From: Lepisosteus oculatus
Taxonomy: Eukaryota > Chordata > Actinopteri > Semionotiformes > Lepisosteidae
Direction of reading: 5' to 3'
NCBI RefSeq assembly: GCF_040954835.1
Contig: NC_090723.1
Span: forward strand, 3,110,001-3,174,000
Length of the DNA: 64,000 nt
Part shown: one piece after another, positions 37,001 to 49,000 of the stretch
Position numbering within the stretch: the first letter of the stretch is position 1
Layout: the number at the start of each line of letters is the position of its first letter
Notes under the pieces: generated by a model
What the model was told of the DNA's origin: nothing
What the model saw: only the letters and a program-made list of their open reading frames with translations
Databases searched by the model: none
Made by a program: the position numbers and the translations under genes

Positions 37001-39300
37001 ACTCTCTGTGCGCGACAAGGCGCTGGCTGGAAAATAACCCTTCTGATAAGCTGTACCGCCTCGCTCGTTTCCCGACGCAAGAGCCGGCGATCTCTTCTGG
37101 TGCGGGGTTGAAAACGGGCTGAACGCGCAGGAGGAGGAAAAAAATACGCAACTCTGTGACGGGCAGAAGAACACCAGGTGATCAGGGCACGGAAGATCTG
37201 GTCTCGGCCCCTGCTGCTCAGGGAAATGAAGCCCAGCTCTGCGGGCTGACGGCAAAATGCACGACTCGACAGAGCGCACACCCTAGCGTGCGGAACACCA
37301 CTTGCCGCAATGGTGCTCTGCGCTTCTCCCCCCCAGCATTTTGAAGGATTTTTTTTTTCCCTCTCTCCAAACGAAACGCTCTCCATACACTAATGACGGA
37401 CCCATCAGTGCTCGATATTTATATATAAATAAATTAAAATTGTGAAGTAAAACGCCGTTTCGAAAGCGCTTTATTCGATTTCGCTCTGCCTCGGGGAGAG
37501 GAAAAAAAATGAAGGGGATTTTCACAGCGAGGCGTTGCCGGTTCTGTACCCGAAATGGCGGCTGTAGCAAACAACCGGGCTGTGCGGGCTGAACGGTCGT
37601 TAATGCTTCTGCAGCGGATGATCAAAATGAATCATTAAAACAGGGATTTGTTTTTATTAACCTCGATATTAAAACTGAAAATGCCAAGAACTGGTTGTTA
37701 CACGTTCGTGCCTTTAATGATATTTTTCTCGAATTTTGTACACGGATGCACAGACACGTAAAATTGTAGCCTTAAACGATTCCATATAAGTAACAAAACA
37801 GCGATGCAAAACGCAAATATACTTCGTGTCTGCCTGGACTTGCTACATCCCGTTTGTTGGGAACGCTTTCTTCGTCCGACGTTAAAAAGTAACAGCTGAA
37901 TCTTCTCCACAGCCTGCAGCCGAGCTATCATACGGCTTTTGTGCTGGTCTGTGCTCCACGCGTCTTGCAGATACAGTGTAGCCACCAATTTCAGGATCAC
38001 CCTTTTTTCTTGACGTTACGGAGGAAATTCATTTTCATAGTCTCCATTTTCCCCCCGTTCGATCGCTTCGGGGAGGGAGACGGCCATAGCCCCGTCCCTT
38101 ACAGCCGATAAAGCACAAAGCCCAGCCGAAATGGCGAGCTTCACCGGCGGCGTGTTGACCTCTAAGCACCGCGGCGAGGTGATAGGGGAAAAGTTTTGAA
38201 AAACGCAGTCACCGGGAAATTATTTTTAAATCAGACGCATACACCGACTCATATTCCCTTCACTCTGTATTAAATATGCGGTTAAACGACGAGAACTCGT
38301 ACCTTTAACAGATATCCAGTGGAAATCGGCGTAGAACCGACAAGCAGTACGGGGAGACAGGTTTCCTCTGGCGGTATGGCGACTGAGGAAGCAGCGTGTT
38401 AGAAGCTGAAAAAGAAAATCGCTTGTAATGGGTGTAGAGGAAGCAGATTTTCAGAAAAATGTGTCCGTTCAAAAAAAAAACACATTAGCGTTGTATTGCT
38501 TATTTTATGTTTTTTTTTCCATCATTCGTGCAACCTAAGTAGGTTACAAAAATCTCTTATCCGAAATGGTAGGCAGGCAGCTGGTATGGCGACTTCCCCC
38601 CTGCAATCGCCATTCTCGGAGCCTCGCTGGGTAACGAAGCCACTGCCGCCGCCGCGCACATACAAAACAAAATCGGCTTACTGCAAAACCACAGCGTACT
38701 AACCTGGGCTGATTCTAGGTCTGAACACCCCGGCACGCAACAACGAGATCAGTCAGCCACCCCTTTTTTTTTCCCCTGTTTGCCCTGACTGCTTCGCTGC
38801 ATCGAAAGAAAGGCGAGACCGTGCGGTGAGAAATTAGACTGAGATCCCAGATGGCAAAGCGGAGACGCGGTCGGCTATCCCCGCAGCCACCGCGTGGAAA
38901 TCCAACTCGGGTCGGAAAAAAAAAACCGGATCAAAGCGAAAGGGCTCGGTATCGTGATCGCAACCAAGCGGTTCCGAAAACATACGCGACGTCAAGCTGT
39001 CGTTGCACTCAAATAAAGCCCAGAGTTACCGACAGCGAGGCGAGACGAGACGCGCATTGCCAAGCCGAGACACGGATCCAGTTAAACGGCATGGCGACCT
39101 CGAAGTGCGCCCTCCCCTCGCACGACTCCACATTTTCGAACAAGGCATTTTCCATAATGCAGAAAAACAACCTACAGAAAGCCGCCGCCGACGCTCGCTT
39201 TGGTGCGTTAGTCTCGATGTTGGTCGCTCCCCAAACTTTTTATTGTTGAATGTAAGACACCTCCAGACCCTACCTGTTCCGTTTCTGCTGCAAGCTCGCT
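37000..39300 (-). promoter_or_regulatory. ubtf: CpG-rich promoter region of ubtf
   Basis: CpG dinucleotides are far denser here than anywhere else in the window, particularly 37.0-37.6, 38.0-38.4 and 38.6-39.2 kb. Two possible first-exon donors on the minus strand are AAAG/GTACGA near 38301 and CCCAG/GTTAGT near 38704, both needing to reach the acceptor at 35317. Which one is used cannot be decided from sequence. Open frames of 60-176 codons here on both strands are typical of GC-rich DNA and show no recognisable domain. Confidence 0.65.
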
Positions 39301-42300
39301 GTGGAAGGGTTGGGTTGAATGTTGGCCAGCTCTGCACCGCTGGCCCAGGGCATGGACACTCCAGTCCCCGCAGAGAGATGGAAACTTCCCCCGCCTCCAT
39401 CTCACTCGTCCTTTCCTTCTGTTTCTTCCAGGCGCTATGCGCCGCTACCCCAGCCATTTCTCTCCCAGAGCCGCTCAAACTTCGCCGTTTCTTTATCTGT
39501 TTTCCAGATATTAGCTTTGGGGGCTGTTTCTAGCTCTAGACTCTTGTGTGTACCCGTGTCTAGATATTTAGTTTGCGTTGGTCGTTTTAAACGTAGCTTT
39601 GTGTTTCTTTTTTTTTTTACTTGAACGTTAAAGTATGACACTTTTATTTATGTCTTAGTATTGATCATGGGCTAAAAAGCCAGAGTAATAAAAATATTAC
39701 TAGATTAATATTTTTATATTAAGACCGTTAGGCTGTTTGAAGTGTAGTTTTTAGATATATTTGAAAATAAAATACTAAAAAGTTGACAAGTGTGGGTTTC
39801 TTTTACGTCTCCTTCAGTAAATTTGGTGATGACAGTTTCCAAAGCGAAACGTCAGATTCAGCCTTCATTGATACATTTCGGTGTTGCATTTTCTCAGTGC
39901 AAAGTCTTTTACCACCTACATTTTTCATTTTAATTTCTTCCAACTCCACCTTTGTTGTTTGTGGGCGTCGCCCGAACTAGCCAATCCAGAAGCCAGAGGC
40001 TCCTGAAAATTAATGACATTCCAATAAGCACACAGGCTTGTTATACATCAAAGAGGTGGCAACCTGCCCAGACGCCAAGTTTCCTTGGGAGCACGATTTT
40101 AAGTGGGTAACTTTTTATGCATTTTAGAGTTTTACGCCATGGAAGGGCAAATCGGAGGAGGAACTTCGGAATGCTCTCTCACCTAATGCCTTCATCTTCG
40201 AGACACATACTATCACTCAAGATCGCTCGAAAGACATCTCTCTGATATGGGAATTGAAGTAATAACATCCAAGAGCTGTTTGTAACCTTTGGCAATGTTT
40301 TTTTTGTCTTGTTCATGGTCACAATGGGAGTTTTTTTTTTTGTAGTTTTTCATACTTTGAAGTGTTTTGCGCTGTGCTCAGTATAAAACTGATTAAAGAT
40401 AAAACACTAAATAACTAAACTATGCATTTCAAATGACCTTACAATGCCTCTTATTCCTAATTTACTGTATATTTTATTTTATTTATTTAGATGGCCTGTA
40501 AAAAAAAAAACTTGAAAAGGGTAGGTTTTGAAAATGAATGTATGTACTGGTATTACAAATATTTCTTAATATATCCATGCAAGATAAGTATTGTTGAACA
40601 ATTATTGCGCTCATGGCATATAATAGATGCAGTTTATATTCCCAATTTGCATACATGTGTGTAGTATTTAGTAACTTCACAAATATTACAGAATGTCTCT
40701 TAGTTCCACCTCTAGTAACAATTACACTTGAAACTGGTAGGTGTGTCAGTTGAACTAGTAGTTCACAGATGGTCAGAGACATGGGCCCAATCAACTGAAA
40801 ACCGTTTCTTCTACATGAGAAGTGGGCTTCATTTAGGTAGTGTTTTGTAGTCTCAATTGCACATCCTCTCTGCGTTGTTGTTAACTGAAACCTGTAAAGT
40901 TTTGGCTGGCAAGAGCCGGCTCTTTGAAATGACACATTAACGTGGTAAGCTCTTGCCTTCAGTGAGGACGCAGAGAAATGTGTATGAACAATATTGCCTC
41001 TTTAAGGTCTGCTTAAAACACCTTTCCTTCCCTTAAACATGGGGAATGTGGCCTGCATTGCTACTACTACTATGTAGTCTTCAGGAATTATGGGATATAC
41101 ATTGTGCTTGTCCATTCCCAGGACAGGCTGAATAACTCACAGGAAACACACAGTTCTGGAATCTTGCCTCTCTCTGGTGGGACTACAGTACCTGCTCACA
41201 GATAGAGCTGAGCAGTCTCTGAGCAGCATCTAGGCCATATTCATGATTTATCTGTTAGTATCTATAACTGTCTCCTGTCTCAGCTGCATTTAACCTCCCT
41301 CTGTAAATCCACTGTTGTAAAATCAGGGGATTTTATTTATTGTTTCAAAATAATGGCATAAAGTTGGAATCTCTCTGTGGGTCTTTGCCAGATGTTCTAG
41401 TTTCCTCCTACTTTTCAAAACATGCTGGCTAGTTGATTGGTGTCTCTAAATATCCCTATGTGTGTACCTTGTGACTAACTGAAGTCCTGTTCAGATTAGA
41501 ATTGTACCCTATGCTACTTGGATTCTTTTTAAGATTAGTCATTTTCAGACAAATCGCCCTGCGTGGTTGTTTCTTTATGTGTTATGATGTTTTATGGCGT
41601 TTAATCTGTGAATCAATAATATTTAAAGTAGAATTAAAGACAATACCAACATTCAGACTACAGCAGTCACCTCTATTTTCCTGTAATTAATCATATACAA
41701 TAAGCTGGAAACAGACCATTTTTACATTGCCTTCACAGAACTATGTTTCATCCAAATCCATAGTTTGCTTATATGATAGGGTATGAATCTTTTGAAAGGT
41801 TTCACTTTAAAGTTGAGCTCTGTTTTAAATGGTATTTGACTACACTCACAATGCTGTTTTACTTTGAAGTTTTCCCAATGTTTGACAAAGACATTTCTTG
41901 TTGGAAAACAGGCACACATGGTTTGTTTAAAGACTTTAATAAATGCTTTTTTTAAAAAAAAAGATTAAAATTGCAGTGGCACATTTTTAGACACACCATT
42001 TTAAAATACTCTTATTTGTTTACCCTCTCCACATACATCCCTTATTTTAATTTGTACTTTAAAATATTTACAGATTTTTAAAATGTATATTGAAGTTGCA
42101 TTTTTTTTTAAATCCCCTATAAGACACTTAAGTTTACTGTATATCCTTGTTACACAGAATGCAAGAAAAAGTATATATATATATTATTCTCTGTTAAAAT
42201 ATCATGTGTACATCTCTTTCAGCATACACAGAGCCTTAAAAACAAGCTTTTATATTCAAAATCAAGATATCTATTTAAAAATACATTTTAGTATCAAACC

Positions 42301-42550
42301 TTAGCCAGTTTACCTAAAAACGTAAAAATATATTTTGTTTTTAGCTCAAGACCTTCAATAAGCTTAGCACACACATTGGTGACACCTAAATGTAAATAGT
42401 GTCTCTGCACTTGTGTCATTAAAGGACAAGTGCATTCAGTTAAGGCACAAAAATTGATAAACGCAATGGATATTTGACTCTATGACTTCACAAATAACAA
42501 TAACAGGTAAATAGAACTTCCTACAAGTTTTCTTTGGCACACTCCTTTTT
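39300..42550. other. Intergenic region between ubtf and slc4a1
   Basis: No coding exon was recognised. AT-rich, with T and A runs and a (TA)n tract near 42173-42185. The minus-strand 150-codon frame at 40935-40483 has no domain and no good splice context. Confidence 0.6.
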
Positions 42551-42569
42551 GTAACAATCATCAGACTTT

Positions 42570-42935
42570 TTTATTTTGAACACTCCACCCTGCCAGTAAA
42601 CTTAACTGTTACACTACGTGTTTACTAGTAAGCTACTGCTTTGTGTATTTTCTTATGGCTTTGGAAAGTGTAGAGTTTAAAATGAAATTTGTTTTTTATA
42701 TGGATGGAGTGGTATTTTACTTTTTTTTCTTTTGCTTTTATTTTTTTTCCAGAAATGCACTGAAGGATTAAATTACGAAGGCATTAGTCACCCATCCATG
42801 TATAGTGTACGCTATGCAAAGCTTTTTCTCTTTTTAAGATTCTTTTTTTTTTACAGAAGCAGATTAAGGCACGACAGACTTGCTCCTCGTTACTTTAGCC
42901 TGGGTCACTTTGACGACACACTGTGTCCTGGCTCT
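42570..42935 (-). other. slc4a1: Probable 3' UTR of slc4a1
   Basis: Follows the stop codon at 42938-42936. Minus-strand AATAAA signals are at 42737-42742 and 42570-42575, either of which could end the message. The true end is not determinable here. Confidence 0.4.
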
Positions 42936-43016
42936 TTACACTGGCATTGCAGTCTCATCATACACATCCTCCCCTTCTTTCTCCTCAAAGTTCACCTTAG
43001 CATCATCGGCGTCCAG
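42936..43016 (-). CDS. slc4a1: Last coding exon of slc4a1 (cytoplasmic C-tail)
   Basis: Encodes [10 protein letters not shown]...YDETAMPV and the TAA stop. LDADD reproduces the human carbonic anhydrase II binding motif exactly, and the acidic tail with a tyrosine (VYDE) is also like human (EYDE). Confidence 0.9.
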   Translation of the reverse strand: MDADDAKVNFEEKEGEDVYDETAMPV

Positions 43017-46000
43017 CTGAAACACAAAAGAAGAGCCGATCTAACCCATGTAATAACCTAAAGGCAATAGTGGAGCCAGATTATTGACCAGATTAAAATG
43101 AAAAATTAAGAATGCCCTACCCATAAACCCTGCCTGTGTTGTGCAGGACAACTTTACATTTACACAATGTTGTATCATATTGAAAAATAAGTACATGTTG
43201 CATAGACTTTACATTTAGTAGAACATATTTAGTATTGACCATTCATGACTATTTTAATTCAATTCTAGAAGTTTGGATTTACAGCTTTGTATTGTAATTT
43301 GACATTTATACTGTAGATTGTTTCTACGTACATCAAGTAACAAATGAGGGGTGTCGATTCAGACCATCTTGCAGCTTTGACAGTGATTATGTTCCTTGTT
43401 TTCACTGTGCTCCCCATGGTTGTGACATTCTATCTCTGCTTTACACTAGGCTCCAGTTTACCTAGTAATAGTCACAGGCACAGGGGTGTGCCACTGTTTT
43501 GCAGAGGAACAAGAGGGACAGATGTGCTGAGCGGGCGAAAATTCCAGGATGGACGTCCTGGAAATTCGAGCGCTGCCAGCTCTGTGCTAAGGAGACTTAC
43601 GCATTTCATCTCAACGTCGGTGAAGAGCCGCCCATGCATGAGCATGCGCAGAGGGATGGTGAGGATGAGGACGAAGGGCAGAGCCAGGGAAGCCGGGCTG
43701 GACTTCACGCCCCACAGAGCTCCCAGACACACGATCTGGATGAAAGTGAAGAGGTTCATGCGCCACGTTTTCACCTGCAGGGAGACAGGAGGCAAAGTGT
43801 CAATACCGAGCCTGAGCCGCCGAACCACACAGCAGTTTGACAGTCTATTTTGGAGAAAATAAAAAGGATTAATAAACCCCCATAAACTAATCTGCACAGT
43901 TCTGACATAACAGAACCCTGATATTATAGAAATATATCATTTTAAAAACTTTACTTTTGTCATTTTATGGTGTCTGTGTGAAGCTATCCCTGATTTAATT
44001 TAAACATTAAACACACAGCATTGTTATTTGTTCATTCACATCTTCATATGACAGCTGCACTGGCCTTCACATACTAATGACCAGAAAAAAAAACTGATAC
44101 GGAGAACTCTGCTCAGTTATGATATTGTCCAGGAATCGATTTGTGAATGGCATGTCATTAATCGCATCTGGCCATCTGACCCTCGCTGAACAAGTCCAAA
44201 AGTAACGCAGGTGATAAAAAACAAATATGGATACTGAGAAGAAGTGAATCTATGTCATTTGCAAATGGAGGGATGGAGGAGAGAGAGGGTGTACCCAGTG
44301 GATGTAGGCCTCATCAGGATGGTACTTGCGTGGGACCAGCAAGAGGAGCATGCGATCGTACAGCTGGATTCCATTGAGAGATGTAACTCCCATGTACAGG
44401 AAGATTCCGAAGAGCACAGCTAAGGGGATCAGCTTTAGGATGGGCTCCATCAGGATCGACAGTCCTGCAGACATGGTACATAGCACACAATATCACTCAG
44501 GCTGTTGATTATAACTGAGAGATGTTTCCTTTACAAATCTGGCCCCATACGAACCTCCTTGCATTATCATACATACAGGATCTATCTATTTGGTTTTTTA
44601 AAAAAGCTATGACTTCAAAATCCAGCACAGTATGTGCCAAATGGGAATAGAAATATCTCAGTGCTTATGTAGGATCTCTCTTTTTTATTATTAAAAATAT
44701 TTTCCTTTGAAAAATAATTAATTAATTAGACCAAGCCCTCTCATCCAAGTTCCCATCTTATGTTGAATTCACCTTTGCTGATTATATAAAAAAGGGAATA
44801 CAGTATTCTTATCCTGACTGTGTCTCTGGCATTCTAAACCTTTCTCTTGAAAACTGCGGGATATTTAAACACAGTGACAAAATGGGGAAAGAAAACAGCC
44901 AGATTACTTTTTGGGACTCAAATTTTTAACTTGTTTCAGGCCCACTTAAAATAATTAACACTGACCCCATTTGTCACCCCACCAAAATTAGGCTTGACCT
45001 CTTTTACTAATTTCTACAGATTTGACTGTGATCTACAATCCATAGCATTTGAACCATGCTGAACTTGCACATAACAAACAGCTATTGTCATTAAAAGTTG
45101 TGAGAACTTTGGAGAGTTATGGAAAAGAATGCATACAGTATTAGCAGGAAGTCCAATCACTAAGCTCAAGGGTAAAATAAGAGGAATGAGGAAGAGGAAC
45201 AGGTCAGCTGGCCTGCAGAGTGGAAACGCACAGGGCAGGACCTCTGACTCACCCACAAGCAGTGCCACCAACAAGCCACTGATTCTTTGCTCCAGCACCT
45301 TCTCGATCACCGGCTTGCTCCCCTTGCTCATGACGGTGAGAGCGTTGGCGTGGGTGACGGATCGCACCGTGGTCGCGCTCAGCCAAGGGACGCCAAAGAG
45401 GGCGCTGATGCCCCCCATGGCCACCACCAGCAGCAGATCCAGATGGAAGCCCGAGCCCTTCACCATCTTCCTCTCTGGCTTGCTGATGATCAGCCTGCAG
45501 AAGAGACGGGAACAGCTTCAGCAAAGTGTGCTGGTGTTGTAGAGTTGTGTTTGGGAGGGCAAGTCCATTCGAACCACTCTCAGAGGCTCACCGGGACAGA
45601 GCTTAAACTGTTTTTTTTTTTGCAGTGAAAGCATGACTCTTCTCCCCCCAGATGGGATGCTAGTTTGTCACATTCATATTCATATAGCTGAGTGGACTGG
45701 ACTGGAGCAAACTGGGGTACAGTTCCTCACTCAAGCTACAGCAGCAGTGCCTGCAGCAGTGACTTGAACACACAACACACTAATTACGAGTCCAGACACT
45801 TACTCACTGCTGCCCCCTGTAGTGTTGGATAACCACACACAGTGCAAGCAATCCCCCTGGGTATTAACCTCTGGTCTATGTTTTGTTGAAAGCTGAGCAC
45901 CATATGTTAAGTCTTTTCTACACTTTGAACATAACAAAGCACTTGTATTAATTATGTAAATTAACTGGACCAGGACTGGTAAGCAATATCACCAGACTAT

Positions 46001-49000
46001 GACTACGAAGCTGGAGCATTTTCTGTGCTTCAAAATTATCATTGAAAGGCTCATAACAACAAGGAAATATTATTAATTCATTTGGTTGATGCTTTTATCT
46101 AAAGTGACTTGCATTTGTATTCATTTATATAATTGTGTATTGTGTAATCTGAATGAACCATCTTATTTAAGGGCACAATAGCAGTGCCCTGTCTGGAGTT
46201 TGAAATCTCAATTGTCCAGTTATAATTCCAGAGCCTTGCCCACTACTACTCATCGTTGCATGTTGCACAGATGTAATCATTTTCTAGTTGTTTTGAAGCA
46301 ATTCGTTCTCTTACAAATATTATAGAAGCTGAGATTACAGAAATTAGCAATGAAAATAAGGATTTCATTTACAGTGAATGATAAGATCAGAACTGTTGCA
46401 TGATTTCTACCTAGCTCACATTTGAGCCTGGATGTACTTACGTTGTGATCTGAGATTCAAGGAAGATGAGAATGAAGACAAGCAGAGCAGGAATAGCTGC
46501 AGCAAACATCATCCAGATGGGGAAGTCATTGTTCTTTCCCATTGGATTAATGAACCAATCCCTCGCTTGAGGATTGGACACGGACAGGCCTTTAGGCACA
46601 CTGAGTTTCTGTGGGACAGTGGAGAAGCACATTACTTTCACCAGTCCAAAACCTGAACACCACATGCAGTGTTCTGCTATTCTTTACATGTGCTGTAGTT
46701 TTTGGAAGCCTAACTTGATTTTCAGCCACAATTCAAATGACCTTGCATTCGTATTTTGATTTAGGAGAAAATCCATATCCCTTGTAGTACTCACTTTTTG
46801 ACTGCTATGTAATTAATAATAATGGAGAACGATTATGTATGGGACCGATCAGCCCAAGGGATCGAAAGGCAATTTACATATGCTGTCTGATGGGACCACT
46901 TCATCCACCACTGAGGTGACACGCGGCAGCCATTGTATGCCAGCTGCAAGTCAACAGAGAAAGTGCTTCACCAATCAAGGGGTAAATGATGGAAGACTGA
47001 ACTGTATAAACTGAAGGTGGAATTTTGCTAGGACACTGGGGTAAATGAATCTAACAAACAGTGCATAGGGACCTTAAATTAACACGTACTATAGAGTCTG
47101 TTCCAACATCTCATCCAGAGGACAGCGCCTCCTGCAGCACAGTGTTCCACCTTCACTATACCAGGACATTCGTCTGGAAATTATGTTATAGAAGGAAGAG
47201 CCCCACCTAGTGGTCCACCAACACCACATACAAGAGCACAAAATACAGTAGTGACCAGGCCCAGTCTTGCTCATCTACTTAGAACTGACCAGACCAGTTT
47301 ACAAGGAGATAATGCTGCTGTGCTTTCCGGTTATCCCTTGAACTGTGTTTACTGTATATGATAGACTGGAATCTCTGCAATTCATTTATAGCTGATCTAC
47401 ACGTTCAAGACAGGATTGATCGTTTTATTTATCATAATATTATAGATTTCTAACAGGTGCATAACTGGTACCACTGGAACAGTAAGTAATCAGATATCAT
47501 CTGAGATTTTTTAAGATGGAGGTCTGTACAATGGGGCAGGGTGATTTCAAATCAATCAAAACTTGCCCTGGGCTATTGTAATCTAGGCTTGAATATCTGA
47601 AACTTTTTTTTGAAGAGGTAATTTAAATATTTAGAATTTTATAGTAATATTTAATATTAGAGTATTTTAAAGGTAATTTGCACCGGAATTCTGTATGAAC
47701 AATAAATCTAGAAAGTGTTAGAGGAACTGTTGATTGCTACAACAAAGAACTTAAGCACAAGATTATCCTCAAAGATGGCAACACATGAAAACCTTCTGTT
47801 ACTGTTACAAGGTTTAAGAAAATGTAAGTTAATGCTCATAAAATTAGCATAGAAAAATAAACAGATTCTAGTTTTTTATGATCTAGAGACATATATTAAA
47901 TTACATGCATTAAATACATGAGCTTTTGTTTACTGGTTCCAATATAATTAATTGAAATAAATATTAATATCTTATGTACCTAGAACATTGCTCACTATAT
48001 GGGAGTCTTCTTCCATACATTGTTTTGCAAGTTAACCATATCATCCCAGAAAAGGAGAACTCACCTGAGTATAGGTGTCTGAGATGGAGAAGTCAACAGC
48101 AACCATGATGAAAATAGAGATGGGCACACCAAAATCACCAATGATCCTGCGGATCTGACAGAGGACGCATTTTAAAAATTTAAATAAACCACTAAGTGAT
48201 TAGAGCAAACCAAGACTTGTATTGCGCAGGAAAAGTTAAAGTCCGATCCATGCTGACAGGTAAAGAAAAGAAACACTATGTTTCAGTCATGTTTGGAGCC
48301 TTCTTCAGGTATTACATTTGTTCGTGTGCATGACTGGTAGCACTGGAGTAGACTCATTTTCCCCGTTTGCATCAGATGTCATTTGAAAGTTTATAAGCTG
48401 GTTTTCTATACAATTGGGCATTAATCACACACCTGAAGAAGGCTCTGCAGCTGAAACATAGTCTTTTTTTCTCTTATCTCTTTTCTTTCAGCATGGAAAT
48501 GAACCTTTATACCTGTTCCTTTACAGCCTTCACAGGCAGAGACATCTCCCTCAAACCTTGAACCGCGAACCTCTTATATTATGTTCAATTACTCAATTCA
48601 TGCTAATTTGGCATTAAACAGAATTTCAATGTTCGATCACAAAGGCAGTATTGTAGGCAATACACATGATTTCACTCTAGATTATGTTTGTTGATGATGT
48701 GTAACCAATGGGACAACATGAAGAATGCAGAGTTTCTACACTCACTAAGACTTAAATGAGAACAGAAAGTGATCACCTTGGCCTTATCTTCAATCAGAAA
48801 CTCAATTAATTTCCTCTTAATTTCTTTCAGATCATTAGCATGCACTGTATGTCGTAATGAGACTCTGACAATTCCAGTGCATTCCAGTAACTGTTTGTGT
48901 TTTTGTGGAATGTGGGACAATATTTGGATAAGAGTCTTGTAGATTACCTATAGGCTCCTAGTAAGCAGAGGACAGGCTAACCCGATATACAGCTTGTCTC

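Noticed and set aside
36970..37386. Minus-strand 138-codon frame
   Set aside because: Same reason: GC-rich promoter DNA, overlapping open frames in several phases.
39003..39533. Plus-strand 176-codon frame in the CpG region, with a 150-codon minus-strand frame overlapping
   Set aside because: High GC content lowers stop frequency on both strands; no domain, no codon conservation signal and no splice context seen. A divergent transcript cannot be excluded.
40483..40935. Minus-strand 150-codon frame between ubtf and slc4a1
   Set aside because: AT-rich, no family resemblance, no start context or splice sites that link to another exon.
43344..43862. Plus-strand 172-codon frame
   Set aside because: Runs opposite the real slc4a1 exon 43774-43601, whose minus-strand translation is clear band 3 sequence.
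45129..45542. Plus-strand 137-codon frame
   Set aside because: Antisense of slc4a1 exon 45494-45253.
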